64,000 nucleotides of DNA from Achatina immaculata (Eukaryota > Mollusca > Gastropoda > Stylommatophora > Achatinidae). Below the pieces are notes generated by a model, which was given only the letters and a program-made list of their open reading frames with translations, had not been told where the DNA came from and made no database searches. Made by a program: the position numbers and the translations under genes. Below, piece by piece: positions 1 to 10,085 of the stretch. The stretch is from NCBI GenBank assembly GCA_009760885.1, contig CM019715.1, positions 21,163,003-21,227,002 of the forward strand. The letters run 5' to 3'. The first letter of the stretch is position 1, and each line of letters opens with the position of its first letter.

Positions 1-125
1 AAGAATGCCATATCTGAGATACTAAAGACTGTCATGTGTGAGACACTAAATACTGCCATCTCTGTGACACAAAAGAGTGCCACCTCTAAGACAACAAAAC
101 ACTGTGCCATCTTTGAGACAGCGTC
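1..125. repeat. Degenerate minisatellite at window edge
   Basis: About five diverged copies of a roughly 24-bp unit (consensus like GAGACACTAAATACTGCCAT plus a few bases). The array is cut by the left edge of the window, so its full size is unknown. Confidence 0.7.
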
Positions 126-237
126 TCGCCACTCTCCTACACACAACAGCTTTACATGAAGCCATTACTGAATGTGTGGATAGAAATAAAGTATAGAAGT
201 GTCACAGTATTAATATCAATTACGTATACAGCGACAT

Positions 238-440
238 TGTAGGTGAGTACTGGTGACTGCGTGAAGGGAAATAAACAGCATGAAAGGTGAGAGAGGAAGT
301 TCAGAATGTCATGCTGACCGTGTTCTTTTTCTTACATCTTACATCCTTCCCGTGCCGTTAAACATCACATAGGGCTCGCATGGCAGTTCGCCAAGTTCAT
401 TTTCTGGCATCTACACAACAAAAATCAATCGTTTTGCTTC
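238..440. repeat. Repeat B, copy 1
   Basis: About 203 bp, roughly 90 percent identical by eye to 2407-2609. Its middle (about 334-381) is the reverse complement of the 3' end of LINE family C, as seen near 20240-20290. The flanks of this copy show only a weak possible target duplication. It could be a SINE or chimeric retrocopy using a LINE 3' tail. Confidence 0.75.
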
Positions 441-547
441 TGTCATTGATTTTAGAACCAGACTGGTTGAAATATAGATCAGCTGGAACACAGTCCATTG
501 TTTCTTTTGTTGTTATTGTGTTTGTAACTGATTTTACTATAACTCAG

Positions 548-690
548 TTAGTCAGTCATTTGAATGTCCCTTGCGGAACTTTGCCTGTTAGGAGCTCTCC
601 TGTAGGCCTCTCGGTTGTAAGCAAGATGCCCTGCTGCTGCTGCGCCCATTCGCAGATCATCAACGATGTCTTGCCATGTCCTCTCTTCCT
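548..690 (-). mobile_element. LINE family B 3' fragment
   Basis: On the minus strand this encodes the end of a reverse-transcriptase polyprotein related to better copies at 46965-47835 and 57930-59080 (C-terminal block with REAYRRAVREAKF-type residues). The 5' part is missing and the frame is broken. The GACT-rich simple tail at the 3' end is typical of this family in the window. Confidence 0.7.
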
Positions 691-885
691 TTTCACATTA
701 TCTACCTCTCTTTATTATAACGCTGAAATACTGTATCTTCACTAACATCGAGTTAACATGGGGAGGGGAGAGAATTTCAGTCAATGACTTGAAGTCCTAC
801 CGTGGAGTAAAGAAGGTGAACCAGCCGTAAACAGTTAACCAGTCCGAAACCAGCAGCTTCTAAGAACAGCGCGAAGAGTTCTCTA

Positions 886-960
886 CACCTGGAGTGTCCA
901 ACTTCAGCGGCCTCAAGGGCCACAACTGTGAGTAGAAACAGAGTACCGGGTGGCATATAA
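886..960. mobile_element. hAT-like transposon end (relic)
   Basis: The GTGTCCAACTTCAGCGGCC stretch followed by a GGGCCAC motif resembles hAT-type terminal inverted repeats and matches in inverted sense the sequence at 4745-4781. No partner end was found nearby, so this is probably a solo or eroded end. Confidence 0.3.
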
Positions 961-1084
961 ATCCTTTTTTGCAGGTTATATAGAATAAGAAAAAAGTGAC
1001 GTTTATGAAATAAAGGTAAATGATTTTTTAAATTAAATTTTCTGCTATTTTAAAAGTGTTTTACACACTTTTAATGATTTCGAC

Positions 1085-1400
1085 GCTGTCTGATGAGGCA
1101 ATCAGCCACCCATAGCTGATATTCTAGCGTCAGAGTTAGCGAACCATAGCTGGTCAAAACCCTGTTCCACCTCTCCGTTGGTACCCCCCCCCCCCCCCCG
1201 TAACAGGCCTAGCCTGGCTAACGGGGCAGGGATGGCCACAGGCGCCATGGTGGTGGAGTCTGCTAAAGAAGCATTGCACACCCTCTGCTTTTTACCTATA
1301 CTCCGCGACTGAAAAAAGTAGCTGCCATAACCCGCTCCCACGCCGATACGATGCTGTGCCTCAACATCTCTACAGCATCGGCTGCAAAGAACAACAGCTC
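1085..1400 (-). repeat. Repeat D copy
   Basis: Dispersed repeat of about 330 bp found at least eight times here. In plus orientation it starts near CTATCTCCCTG, runs through GAGTACAGCTAAAAAAGCAG and ends near TTGCCTCATCGGACAGCG. This copy is on the minus strand and contains a C-homopolymer. No tRNA promoter boxes are visible and no coding potential is convincing. Confidence 0.8.
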
Positions 1401-1589
1401 GCAGTTACATGGAGGTCATACAAGTACAAGTACATAATTTTAAGCACGTGTTTATTAATTTTAATGAGATAAAAGTACATATTCATAACGACCTCACTGG
1501 CTGCGATAAAAGTTCTCCTGGGCACATCTGGTGTGGTCGCACTAGGATTTTCTGAAACCGGTACAGCTGTACCTGTCAGTCAATCATTC

Positions 1590-1746
1590 AGTCAGTCAGT
1601 CAGTCAGTCATTTGCATGTCCCTTGCCGAACTCTGCCTCCCTAACAGCTCTCCAGTAGGCTTCTTTGTTGTAAGCAAGATGGCCTGCTGCTGATGTATCC
1701 ATTTGCAAATTATCAACGATATCTTGCAGCCATCTTCGCCTTGGTC

Positions 1747-1791
<45 letters not shown>

Positions 1792-1975
1792 TTATGTACC
1801 CCTCCACGATGATCTTCTCTAAATTATCATGACGTTTAATGTGTCCAAAATATTTCAGTTTTCTCTCTTTAATCCTCTTTACTAGCCAACTTTCTTTAAC
1901 ATTAAGCTGTTGAAGTATAGATATATTTGTTCTTTTTTGTATCCATGATATTTTAAGAACTCATATTTACCATTT
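1590..1975 (-). mobile_element. LINE family B 3' fragment
   Basis: Minus-strand reading gives the C-terminal reverse-transcriptase region with a GRPRRRWLQDIVDNLQMD-type block and the end motif REAEFGKGHAND, then a CAGT-repeat tail at 1590-1612. A (CT)n tract of about 40 bp (1752-1793) lies inside the coding remnant in place of the Arg/Glu-rich linker. 5'-truncated. Confidence 0.8.
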
Positions 1976-2287
1976 ACATTCAACAGGCATTTATGTGTTT
2001 CTCAGCTGATTAAAAAAAATAATATGAAATACTTTTCGAAATACCGTTTTTCTCAATATAACATTCGATACCTTATACTTTCTGTTTTAATGTAAAATTA
2101 ATCACCTTTACCCGCATAAGCAGGACAATTTGTTATCTTATTTGCAGTGAGATTTCAACTTTACAAAATGCTAGTATGCTGGAAAACAGCCAAAACTGGC
2201 CTTTACTTCACTATATAACCTGAGCATTATCAGTCTACTGGCTTATACTTCTCTATATAACCTGAGCATTATCAGTCTACTAGCTTA

Positions 2288-2397
2288 TACTATCTTCTTC
2301 TTTTTCTTCGTTCGCTTCAACCACCAAGACCGCCCCGTGATCCTACTGAATTTACTCCCGTGGTCCTCAATAGGTCCCGTGATCCCCGTGTGGTCCC
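2288..2397 (-). repeat. Repeat A, copy a (part 1)
   Basis: Repeat A is a retroelement-like family of about 1.3 kb with a (GAA)n 3' tail. This is the tail-proximal part in reverse orientation, including the block around CCGCCCCGTGATCCTACTGA. It is interrupted by repeat B at 2407-2609 and resumes after it. Confidence 0.8.
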
Positions 2398-2406
2398 CTA
2401 AAGGAC

Positions 2407-2609
2407 CTGTAGATGAATACTCGTGACTGCGTGAAGGGAAATAAACAGCATGAAAAGTGAGATAGGAAGTTCAGAATGTCACGCGGACCGTGTTCCTTTT
2501 CTTACATCTTACATCCTTCCCGTGCCGTTAAACATCACACAGGGCTCGCATGGCAGTTCGCCAAGTTCAGTTTTTGGCACCTACACAACAAAAATCGATC
2601 GTTTTGCTT
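2407..2609. repeat. Repeat B, copy 2, with 9-bp target duplication
   Basis: Inserted in repeat A and flanked by an exact 9-bp duplication CTAAAGGAC (2398-2406 and 2610-2618). Homologous along its length to 238-440. The target duplication shows this is a true mobile insertion and that it is younger than the host repeat A copy. Confidence 0.85.
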
Positions 2610-2975
2610 CTAAAGGACCACACGAGATCCACGAGAGGATCACAAGAGGTTCCGAGTATCGCAGGGCTTGAAGCCTGTATTTCTCGGTGGATCTCAGAAG
2701 CGGGATTGCGTGACACCGTGGTTTTCGATGAACCAGTTTAATCTAGAGTTGGACTTTCTCACTGGAAAACCTCGACATGTTTTGGGATACCCGTGTATCC
2801 CCGCCGGGTGAGAGGTGGTTGCCCAACCAGTCCATCGTTGGACTTTCTCGCAGGAAAACCTCAGCATGATTAGGATACGCATACATCCCCGCCGGGTGAG
2901 AGGTGGTTGCCTATCTAGACTGCCCTGGTCCAGTGTCTCCGACTTCAGCATTTTGTGACCGTGGCCGCTACCCTT
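2610..2975 (-). repeat. Repeat A, copy a (part 2)
   Basis: Continuation of repeat A after the repeat B insertion. It contains two internal tandem units of about 80 bp around GTTGGACTTTCTC and CCCCGCCGGGTGAGAGGTGG, and ends near GGCCGCTACCCTTCCTAGTT. The distal (5') part of repeat A is missing. Confidence 0.8.
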
Positions 2976-3109
2976 CCTAGTTATTGCTTTTTAACCAGCG
3001 TTTTTTTTTATAATATAAACCGGTTACGGTAAGCGGCGAACTCCAAAAGAGTCGGGGTTTTTTTTTTTTTTTGGGGGGGGGTCTTTTTTAAATGGGTTTA
3101 CCGGTTAAA

Positions 3110-3375
3110 TCATGTCAAGGAAGTGGAAGTGGATTGGCCACACTCTGAGGAAACCCGACACCAGCATAGCAAGACAAGCATTGACATGGAATCCTCCAGG
3201 AATTAGAAAGCGAGGAAGACATAGACTTACTTGGAGAAGAGGAATTATGATGGTGCTCAGAGACAAGGGATGCACATGGAAGGAAGCAGAAAGTAATTCC
3301 AAGAACGGGAGTGACTGGAGAGCCTTTATCTGTGGCTTATGCTCTCAAGGGAGTGAAAGGTGATGATGATGAATT
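3110..3375 (+). mobile_element. LINE family D 3' fragment
   Basis: Encodes about 83 residues of a reverse-transcriptase C-terminus: a W-x-GHTLRKP block, a GRHRLTWRRG block, then KGCTWKEAE and the end ICGLCSQGSER, followed by a GATGATGAT tail. Homologous to 26589-26740 and 55715-55915. 5'-truncated. Confidence 0.75.
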
Positions 3376-3547
3376 TACCGGTTATTGGCGGTTAACGCGA
3401 TCACTGGTCTATAGTAGTAGTCCTGAGATCCAAATTATGATTACCAAATTTCTTCTGCATCAGTTAATTTGTACCATCACAAAGTCTAGAGTTAAAATGT
3501 TTAGTTACTTAGAAGATCACGGACTTCTTATAATAACTATGGTAGTA

Positions 3548-3800
3548 CTATAGTACAGGAAACAGAGGGAGAGTGTGGTAATATTGCAAGAAAACTATGA
3601 AAAAAATGTGGTTATATTGGAGGAAAACTATGAAAAATGTGGTTATATTAATCAAATTAGGGAAAATGTGGCAATAATAATGTGAAGAATTTGGTAAAAT
3701 AACCAAAAAAAAAAAAAACAGAAACATTTGGGAAACTAGGGATAATATATTAACCAAAAAAAAAAAACACGCATGATGTAGTGCAGGGGTCACTGTCTCT
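3548..3800. other. AT-rich stretch with short repeats and A-runs
   Basis: Contains a short tandem repeat (AAAACTATGAAAAATGTGGT type, about 3585-3650) and two A-homopolymer runs near 3705-3765. No gene is visible. Confidence 0.6.
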
Positions 3801-3829
3801 CTCACAGCCTCCCTGATTGCGATACATCC

Positions 3830-4262
3830 TTGCGCAAGTTGACCAGTGTCTTGCAGATTTTTCGTGATGTCCTGAGTCGACATATTGTGACGTCGCCCGT
3901 TTTCTTTTCTGCCAAGCACTATGCCTTCTACTGTCAACCTGTCCAGCCTATTGTGTCTCTTGATGTGGCCGAATTACCTCAGCTTTCTAATTTTTATGGT
4001 GTTAACCAGCCAGTTTTCTGCGACACCTAATCCTATTAGTATCTATTTGATTTTCGTTCGATCCATGATATTCTAAGTGCCCTTCTGTAACATTTCAATT
4101 CAAATGCCGTTATACTCTTTTCCAGTGATCTGTTAAGTGTCCATGGTTCACATCCGTATGTTGCCACTGGGAATATGTAAGCTCTTAGTAAACATAACTT
4201 TCTGATTTCTTGTTGTTCCCTTGCCACATACTCCTCATTTGTGCTAGTTTTTGTGATGCAAC
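3830..4262 (-). mobile_element. LINE reverse-transcriptase fragment (family G)
   Basis: On the minus strand it encodes a conserved RT C-terminal region: LRAYIFPVATYGCEPWTLN, then a Leu/Tyr block ending in RISWIERKSN. The Y-G-x-E-x-W motif is typical of APE-type LINE proteins downstream of the catalytic domain. Frameshifts break the frame. Related to, but clearly diverged from, family B. Confidence 0.7.
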
Positions 4263-4500
4263 TGCTAGTTTCTCTTCACGATTATTACCACAAATGATAA
4301 ATACAGAAATGTTGCAAATGATAATAAGAAACAATTTTAAAATAGTTTTTGTTTGGTCCGGTCCGTGTCATGATGATGATGATGATGATAATGTATGTAT
4401 ATTCTAGAAATGATTCCGACCATTAAAACCTAAAGATACTCTAGATCGACTCTGAAACTGTCTGTGACCCAACTGGATCCCAAGACCCATTGGCCTAGAG

Positions 4501-4781
4501 CAGAGATGTCCAACAACCGGTGGTCCTCTGGCTGCATGCTGAATGAAAATATTATTTATCGCATTAAAATTAATATTTATTTTCTTGAAAACATGTTTAG
4601 AAAAGCATTTTAAAAGGCATGAAAAACTAATTAATTACAGTCAATTGATTTTTTCTTCATACCTGTCAGTTTTGCTCATTTTTATGTAACTTGCCAATAA
4701 CTAGCTGATTTAGAATCGGCTCACTACTCTTTTTCTATATACAATTGTGGTCGTTGAGGCCACTGAAGTTGGACATCCCAG
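4501..4781. mobile_element. Candidate hAT-like MITE
   Basis: The left end CAGAGATGTCCAAC and the right end, read inverted as CTGGGATGTCCAAC, form imperfect terminal inverted repeats around an AT-rich core without coding potential. The flanking 8-bp sequences (4493-4500, 4782-4789) match only partly, so the target duplication is eroded or the boundaries are slightly wrong. Confidence 0.4.
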
Positions 4782-5004
4782 ATCGAGAGTATGGCTAGTT
4801 CTGGTTGACAAAACATGATAACCGTGGACTACTTGAACTTTATCAGTTACAAAGAGAAACATCCTAGTATAATTCTTAGGACTGTTGTACACTAATTTCT
4901 GTCTACGTTTATGAGACTTTCACTGTTTTATAGTTGCCTATTCTAAGGTATTGTTATGGTACCCTGTAACACAATAAAGGAAGACAAGAAGTAACAAAGA
5001 AGTC

Positions 5005-5215
5005 TCAGTTAGTCAATAATTTGCATGTCCCTTGCGGAACTCTGCCTCCCTAACAGCTCTCCTGTAGGCCTCTTGGTTGTAAGCAAGATGCTCTGCTGCT
5101 GGTGCATCCATTTGCAGATTATCAACGATGCCTTACAGCAATCTTCGCCTTGGTCTTCCTTTCTTTCTTTTTCCCATTATGCACCCTTCCAAGACTGTCT
5201 TCTCTAAATTCTAAA
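5005..5215 (-). mobile_element. LINE family B 3' fragment
   Basis: Minus-strand C-terminal RT remnant, same block as 1590-1975 and 16165-16490. 5'-truncated, no intact frame. Confidence 0.7.
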
Positions 5216-5254
5216 AAGTCAACACATTTTTAAACTCCCCGCTTATAACAGCCA

Positions 5255-5545
5255 TTATGAAAAACAACAGACTAAGTTAGCTTTGGCACTGAGAGAGAAT
5301 GGTGGACAAACAGAGGTGGCCTGTACAGAAGAGATGAACAGGTAGACCTAGTCAACGATGGCGAGACAGACTAGAAAAAAAAGAAGATATGTGCACTCTT
5401 GGAATTGATAGTTGGCAGGAGAAGATCAAGAACAGAGAGGAACGAAGACGTGTCGTATCTGCAGCAATGGGCCTGAGTGACTCGAAAAACTTCCGACTTC
5501 AGCAGCTGCTCAAAGAAGAAGAAGAAGAAGAAGAAGAAGGCGTTT
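5255..5545 (+). mobile_element. Possible LINE C-terminal fragment with (GAA)n tail
   Basis: One frame reads WRDRLEKKEDMCTLG then DSWQEKIKNREERR, an arrangement like the tail of endonuclease/reverse-transcriptase polyproteins, followed by (GAA)n at 5515-5540. Family not recognised; could be chance coding. Confidence 0.4.
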
Positions 5546-5880
5546 TAAGAAATTCTATGAATATGGTCAAAGCAAGAGTTGGTAACTGAAGATTTTAAAA
5601 TTGATATGAAAACAAACAAACAAACAAAACAAACGAACAAACAAACAATATAGATGCCTTATGAAAGCCACTGAAAATTGCAATAGCGTGGGCTATTAAT
5701 TATTTCATGGATGTTCTGTGAGAGCTAGTTCCAGGTTAGAAGTTACCGGCCTTGTTGAGTTCTATGTCTCCTGGAAACACTTGTTTGATACACGATAAAT
5801 AATGTATAAGTATATAACTATACATAAAGCACTGCAGAAAAGATGTGATATCAAAATGTATAAACTAGGAAAAAAGTAGG
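5546..5880. other. No gene seen
   Basis: AT-rich; includes an (AAAC)n tract at about 5612-5650. The 5790-5835 segment with AAGCACTGCAG resembles 27645-27695, a small dispersed repeat. Confidence 0.5.
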
Positions 5881-6010
5881 AACAGCTTTATTATTCAACG
5901 AATACAAAGTGGTGACGTTTCGGCGTGAGCCTTAATCATACAAACACATACAGGACGAAGAATTAGAGAGGAGACAAAGTATAGGATCACATAAAACTAT
6001 GTTAATGAAA
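5880..6010 (-). repeat. Repeat C with GCCGAAACGTC hairpin motif, copy 1
   Basis: About 130 bp shared with 44790-44925. The minus strand carries AAGGCTCACGCCGAAACGTC, a 3-bp stem followed by GAAAC. Such motifs occur at the ends of Penelope-like elements, where they are part of hammerhead ribozymes. The CUGAUGA half of the core is not intact here. Confidence 0.55.
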
Positions 6011-6059
6011 TAATAACAAATGAAAACAATTAATCAAGAAATATAATTAGAACAAAATT

Positions 6060-6505
6060 ATCTGAATATTTTAGACTGTTTGATACAGTGCCTGGATACA
6101 GCAACTAGGATACTCGAAATAGGGCATGAGCTCTACCACAGAAGGCAAGATTAGGGAACTCCTTCTTCCCCTCGTTCTCCAATTATTTGGTGACCTCCCT
6201 TTAAGTGTGAAAATATGTTCCTCATGGCTGATGTAAAATGTGAGGAGATTGCAACATTGGATTTATGTCGAATCTGGAATATTTACTGATGTGTTTTCTT
6301 TCCCTCTAATTGTTAAACTTAAAAAAGAGCTTTTAAGCAGGCTCCACTACCTCCACCACATTGTTAATCAGATTGAAGAAGTACATCAGCTCTCAGGAAT
6401 GATGTAAGATATAGAGTTGACCTGTTGTGTTTCTTCATTCTGGTCTTTCGTTATCTTCGCTCCCCTATTTTTCTCCATAAGAGGAACACGAATAGGTCAC
6501 GAGTG
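6060..6505. other. No gene seen
   Basis: No convincing ORF, splice-site pair or repeat recognised on either strand. Confidence 0.4.
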
Positions 6506-6580
6506 CAGAGATTCTCAATATCTTTCAGATCACTGACTCCTTAAGCCAATGGATATTTCTACCGAACCCCGCTACACTCT
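6505..6580. mobile_element. hAT-like end relic
   Basis: GCAGAGATTCTCAATATC followed by CAGATCACTGACTCCTTAAG resembles hAT (Charlie-type) terminal sequence. Truncated by repeat D at about 6580. Confidence 0.3.
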
Positions 6581-6589
6581 CCACCCTCC

Positions 6590-6707
6590 TGTACTGTTTG
6601 TTTGCGCTATCTCCCTGTAGCTGCGAGCTGTGGAGGTGTTGAGGCACAGCATAGTATCGGCGTGAAAACGGGTTATGGCAGCTATTTTTTCCGTCCCGGA
6701 ATACAGC
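6590..6707 (+). repeat. Repeat D copy, 5' part (split by SINE)
   Basis: First third of repeat D, ending at the AATACAGC that becomes the SINE target duplication. It continues at 6980-7245. Confidence 0.8.
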
Positions 6708-6979
6708 CGGCTAGCGTAGTGGTTAGAGCACTCGTCTAGCAACCAAATGGTCGAGGGTTCGAATCCCCAGCTGAGCGGGATTTTTTTTCCGACCAATACG
6801 GCCCTGAGGTCGACCCAGCCTCGTAAAATGGGTACCAGAGAAAATCTGGGAAGTAAAGGCAGCGAGGAAAGGAACTGGTCACCCTACCTCACACGCTGAT
6901 GACCCAGCATAATGAGGTCTCTAACACTTCACCCCCTACGGCATTTGAAATGCTATGGGACTATCTTTACTTTTTTTTT
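6708..6979 (+). mobile_element. tRNA-derived SINE
   Basis: The head has a tRNA-type internal RNA polymerase III promoter: A box TAGCGTAGTGG (6712-6722) and B box GGTTCGAATCC (6756-6766), spaced as in a tRNA. A roughly 200-bp unrelated body and a T-rich end follow. Flanked by an exact 8-bp duplication AATACAGC (6700-6707 and 6980-6987). It is not a functional tRNA gene because the acceptor stem does not close. Confidence 0.85.
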
Positions 6980-7245
6980 AATACAGCTAAAGAAGCAGGG
7001 TGTGTGCAATGCTTCTTTAGCAGACTCCACCACCACCACAGGGACTGACTATGGTGATCCCTGTCACGTTAGCCAGGCTATGCCTGTTACTAGGGGAACC
7101 AACAGAGAGGTGAGACAGGATCTTGGTCAACTATGGGTCGCTAACCCTGACACTAGCATATCAGCTATGGGTCGCTAACCCTGACACTAGCATATCAGCT
7201 ATGGGTCGTTGATTGCCTCATCGGACAGCGTATTCACCCCCGGCC
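6980..7245 (+). repeat. Repeat D copy, 3' part
   Basis: Continuation of the repeat D copy after the SINE. A short segment is duplicated (GCTATGGGTCGCTAACCCTG type, near 7135-7205). Confidence 0.8.
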
Positions 7246-7289
7246 GCTTGTATTAAAAATCTTTACATATTTCTGGTATTCTGCACCTG

Positions 7290-7515
7290 CTTCGCGGACC
7301 TCTGTTTTACACTCCACGGACCCCTATATTACACTTCACGGACCCATATATTACACTCCGCGGACCCCTATATTACACTCCACGGATCCCTATATTACAC
7401 TTCACAGACCCATATATTACACTTCACGGACCCATATACTACACTCCACGGATCCCTATATTACACTTCACAGACCCATATATTACACTTCACGGACCAC
7501 CATATGACACTTCTC
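7290..7515. repeat. 22-bp minisatellite
   Basis: About ten copies of a unit like TTACACTTCACGGACCCATA plus 2 bases. No coding potential beyond translation of the repeat. Confidence 0.9.
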
Positions 7516-7562
7516 GGACTATAGCTCAGGAAACCACTGTACTAATAGAACTGACGGTTTCA

Positions 7563-8285
7563 AATTCGACCCAGCAGACTGTAGATGATTTGCTCCAGCA
7601 GGGTGTAGATGATTTGGTCCAGCAGGCTGTAGATGATTTAGTCTAGCAGGCTGTAGATGATTTGGTCCAGCAGGCTGTAGATGATTTGGTCCAGCAGGCT
7701 GTAGATGATTTGGTCTAGCAGACTGTAGATGATTTGGTCCAGCAGGCTGTAGATGATTTAGTCTAGCAGACTGTAGATGATTTGGTTCAGCAGGCTGTAG
7801 ATGGTTTAGTCTAGCAGGCTGTAGATGATTTGGTCCAGCAGGCTGTAGATGGTTTAGTCTAGCAGGCTGTAGATGATTTGGTCCAGCAGGCTGTAGATGG
7901 TTTAGTCTAGCAGGCTGTAGATGATTTGGTCCAGCAGGCTGTAGATGGTTTAGTCTAGCAGACTGTAGATGATTTGGTCCAGCAGGCTGTAGATGATTTA
8001 GTCTAGCAGACTGTAGATGATTTGGTCCAGCAGGCTGTAGATGGTTTAGTCTAGCAGGCTGTAGATGATTTGATCCAGCAGGCTGTAGATGATTTAGTCT
8101 AGCAGGCTGTAGATGATTTGGTCCAGCAGGCTGTAGATGATTTGGTCTAGCAGACTGTAGATGATTTGATCCAGCAGGCTGTAGATGATTTGGTCTAGCA
8201 GACTGTAGATGATTTGGTCCAGCAGGCTGTAGATGATTTAGTCTAGCAGACTGTAGATGATTTGGTCCAGCAGGCTGTAGATGTA
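7563..8285. repeat. 24-bp minisatellite, about 30 copies
   Basis: Unit like GCTGTAGATGATTTGGTCCA plus GCAG. Two unit types (TTTGGTCCAG and TTTAGTCTAG) often alternate, giving a partial 48-bp higher-order period. The unit is a multiple of three, so the minus strand is open for over 300 codons (an NHLQPAGP-type repeat), which I take as a by-product. Confidence 0.95.
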
Positions 8286-8289
8286 GAAA

Positions 8290-8838
8290 AAAGCAGAGAA
8301 CTCTCATGTGTGTGCTTGTGTGTTGAGGGAAGGGAGGGGGGTGGAGACAATACAAGAAGTTAACAATCGTCATCCTTACACTGGGTATGGTTGCTCCAAC
8401 CTTCTGTCCGTGATTTCTTTCTTTCTTTCTTTCTTTCTTTCTTGTTCTTTTTTTTTTCTTTCCCCACCAGTTACGCACCCCCACACTGTGTTTATGAATA
8501 AAATCATTGAAAAAGAAACTGTTCTCTAATCCTTAAAAAAAATATACAAGAAAGCCAGTGTTATTTACTTTGTCTGTTGAAGGATACCTTTGACTTGCAA
8601 ACGAGGATCTCCCATTTGTTAGTAAAATAAGGCAGACAACTTCAATAGTACTGTCACTGGCAAAGGCAGATTGTAATTATCCGGGCGTGCTTTAGCATGA
8701 GCAGTACTAGAGACTGCGACCTACTTAGATGTCTGGCTTCCGGTGTCAGGTAACGCCATTTTTATTTATAGAATTTTTTTTTCCACGTTTTCTACATACG
8801 ATTTTAGAATGTGCATGCTCAAAGTGCAGTAATCTCTA
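8290..8838. other. No gene seen; (TTTC)n microsatellite
   Basis: Contains a (CTTT)n tract at about 8416-8442 and T-runs. Nothing coding is recognised. Confidence 0.5.
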
Positions 8839-8854
8839 AATCTTCTTCTTCTTC

Positions 8855-9215
8855 TTGGAACTGAGAAATGGTGTTCTCTGCAGCCGATGCGATGAAGATG
8901 TTGAGGCGCACCATCGTGTTGGAATGGGTAGTGGGGGGGGGGGGGGTCACGGAGCTTTAAAACAATTTTTTTTCCTTCAGTTACTGAATGGAGCTAACAA
9001 AGCAGGACGTGTATATTGCTTCTTTAACAGGATCCACTCATCACTGGGACTATGGCGATCCCTGTCCCTTTTGCCGGGCTGGCCGTGTTACTTGGGGGGG
9101 GGGGGGCACGAATGGAAAGGTTGGACAGGGTCTTGGTCAGCTATCGTTCGCCAACCCTGACGCTAGTATTTCAGCTATGGGCTGCGACTGCTAAACAGGA
9201 CAGCGCCTTCGCCCA
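8855..9215 (+). repeat. Repeat D copy
   Basis: Near full length in plus orientation with expanded G-runs at about 8932-8946 and 9094-9106. Confidence 0.8.
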
Positions 9216-9479
9216 CAATAATACTCCATAATGTTAAAAAAAAAAATCTCTGACTTCCATCATCACTACTGAAAGTTCCCTGCTGTAACAGCTTCACTAT
9301 ACCGTGAACTACTTATACCATTAGAATCATTAGTAATATTCAACACAGTGACCCCACAGAGGTTATCATGTAGAGGCAACCCGGCTCCCTGTTACAAAGC
9401 ATACAGTAAAGAAGAAGAAACAGTTACGGCTTTCCTATTCTATATCAATGATTTCTTTGGCACATTAACCTTACATCTT

Positions 9480-9886
9480 ATATTAATATCAGTTCTAGAG
9501 ATTCTTATATTAGTTCTAGAGGTTCTTATATTAGTTCCAGAGATTCTTATATTAGTTCTAAAGATACTTATGTTAGTTCTAAAGATACTTATGTTAGTTC
9601 TAAAGATACTTATGTTAGTTCTAAAGATACTTATGTTAGTTCTAAAGATACTTATGTTAGTTCTACAGATTCTTATATTAGTTCTAAAGATATTTATATC
9701 AGTTCTAGAGATTCTTATATTAGTTCTAAAGATACTTATATTAGTTCTAGAGATTCTTATATTAGTTCTAAAGATATTTATATCAGTTCTAGAGATTCTT
9801 ATATTAGTTCTAAAGATACTTATATTAGTTCTAGAGATTCTTATATTAGTTCTAAAGATATTTATATCAGTTCTAGAGATTCTTAT
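9480..9886. repeat. 21-bp minisatellite, left block
   Basis: About 19 copies of ATTCTTATATTAGTTCTAGA plus G, with a variant having AAAGATACTTATG. The same array resumes at 13076-13337 and 14705-14825, interrupted by a LINE and by a repeat A element. Confidence 0.95.
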
Positions 9887-10085
9887 CCCCCGTGTGGTAC
9901 CCGGGATCTGCAAAGAATAGGACCACTGTACCCTACCATGCATGATCGTAAAAGGCGACTAAGGAGGGTTCAGCATAGGGCCAGCAACCCTATCTGGTAA
10001 AAACTATCAGACTGCTACAGAAACAGAAGCAAGGGAAAAAGCAAATGCAGGTGGAAGGAGAAATGCTTATCAGGAAACTGAGCCC

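Noticed and set aside
6712..6785. A tRNA gene at the A/B boxes
   Set aside because: The acceptor stem does not pair and the body runs on for 200 bp with a target duplication, so it is a SINE.
7519..8484. A 321-codon minus-strand frame rich in NHLQPAGP
   Set aside because: It is a translation of the 24-bp minisatellite; the unit is a multiple of three so frames stay open by construction.
9348..9943. Long frames on both strands across the 21-bp array
   Set aside because: Same cause: 21-bp repeat units. Both strands are open, with no start context or domain.
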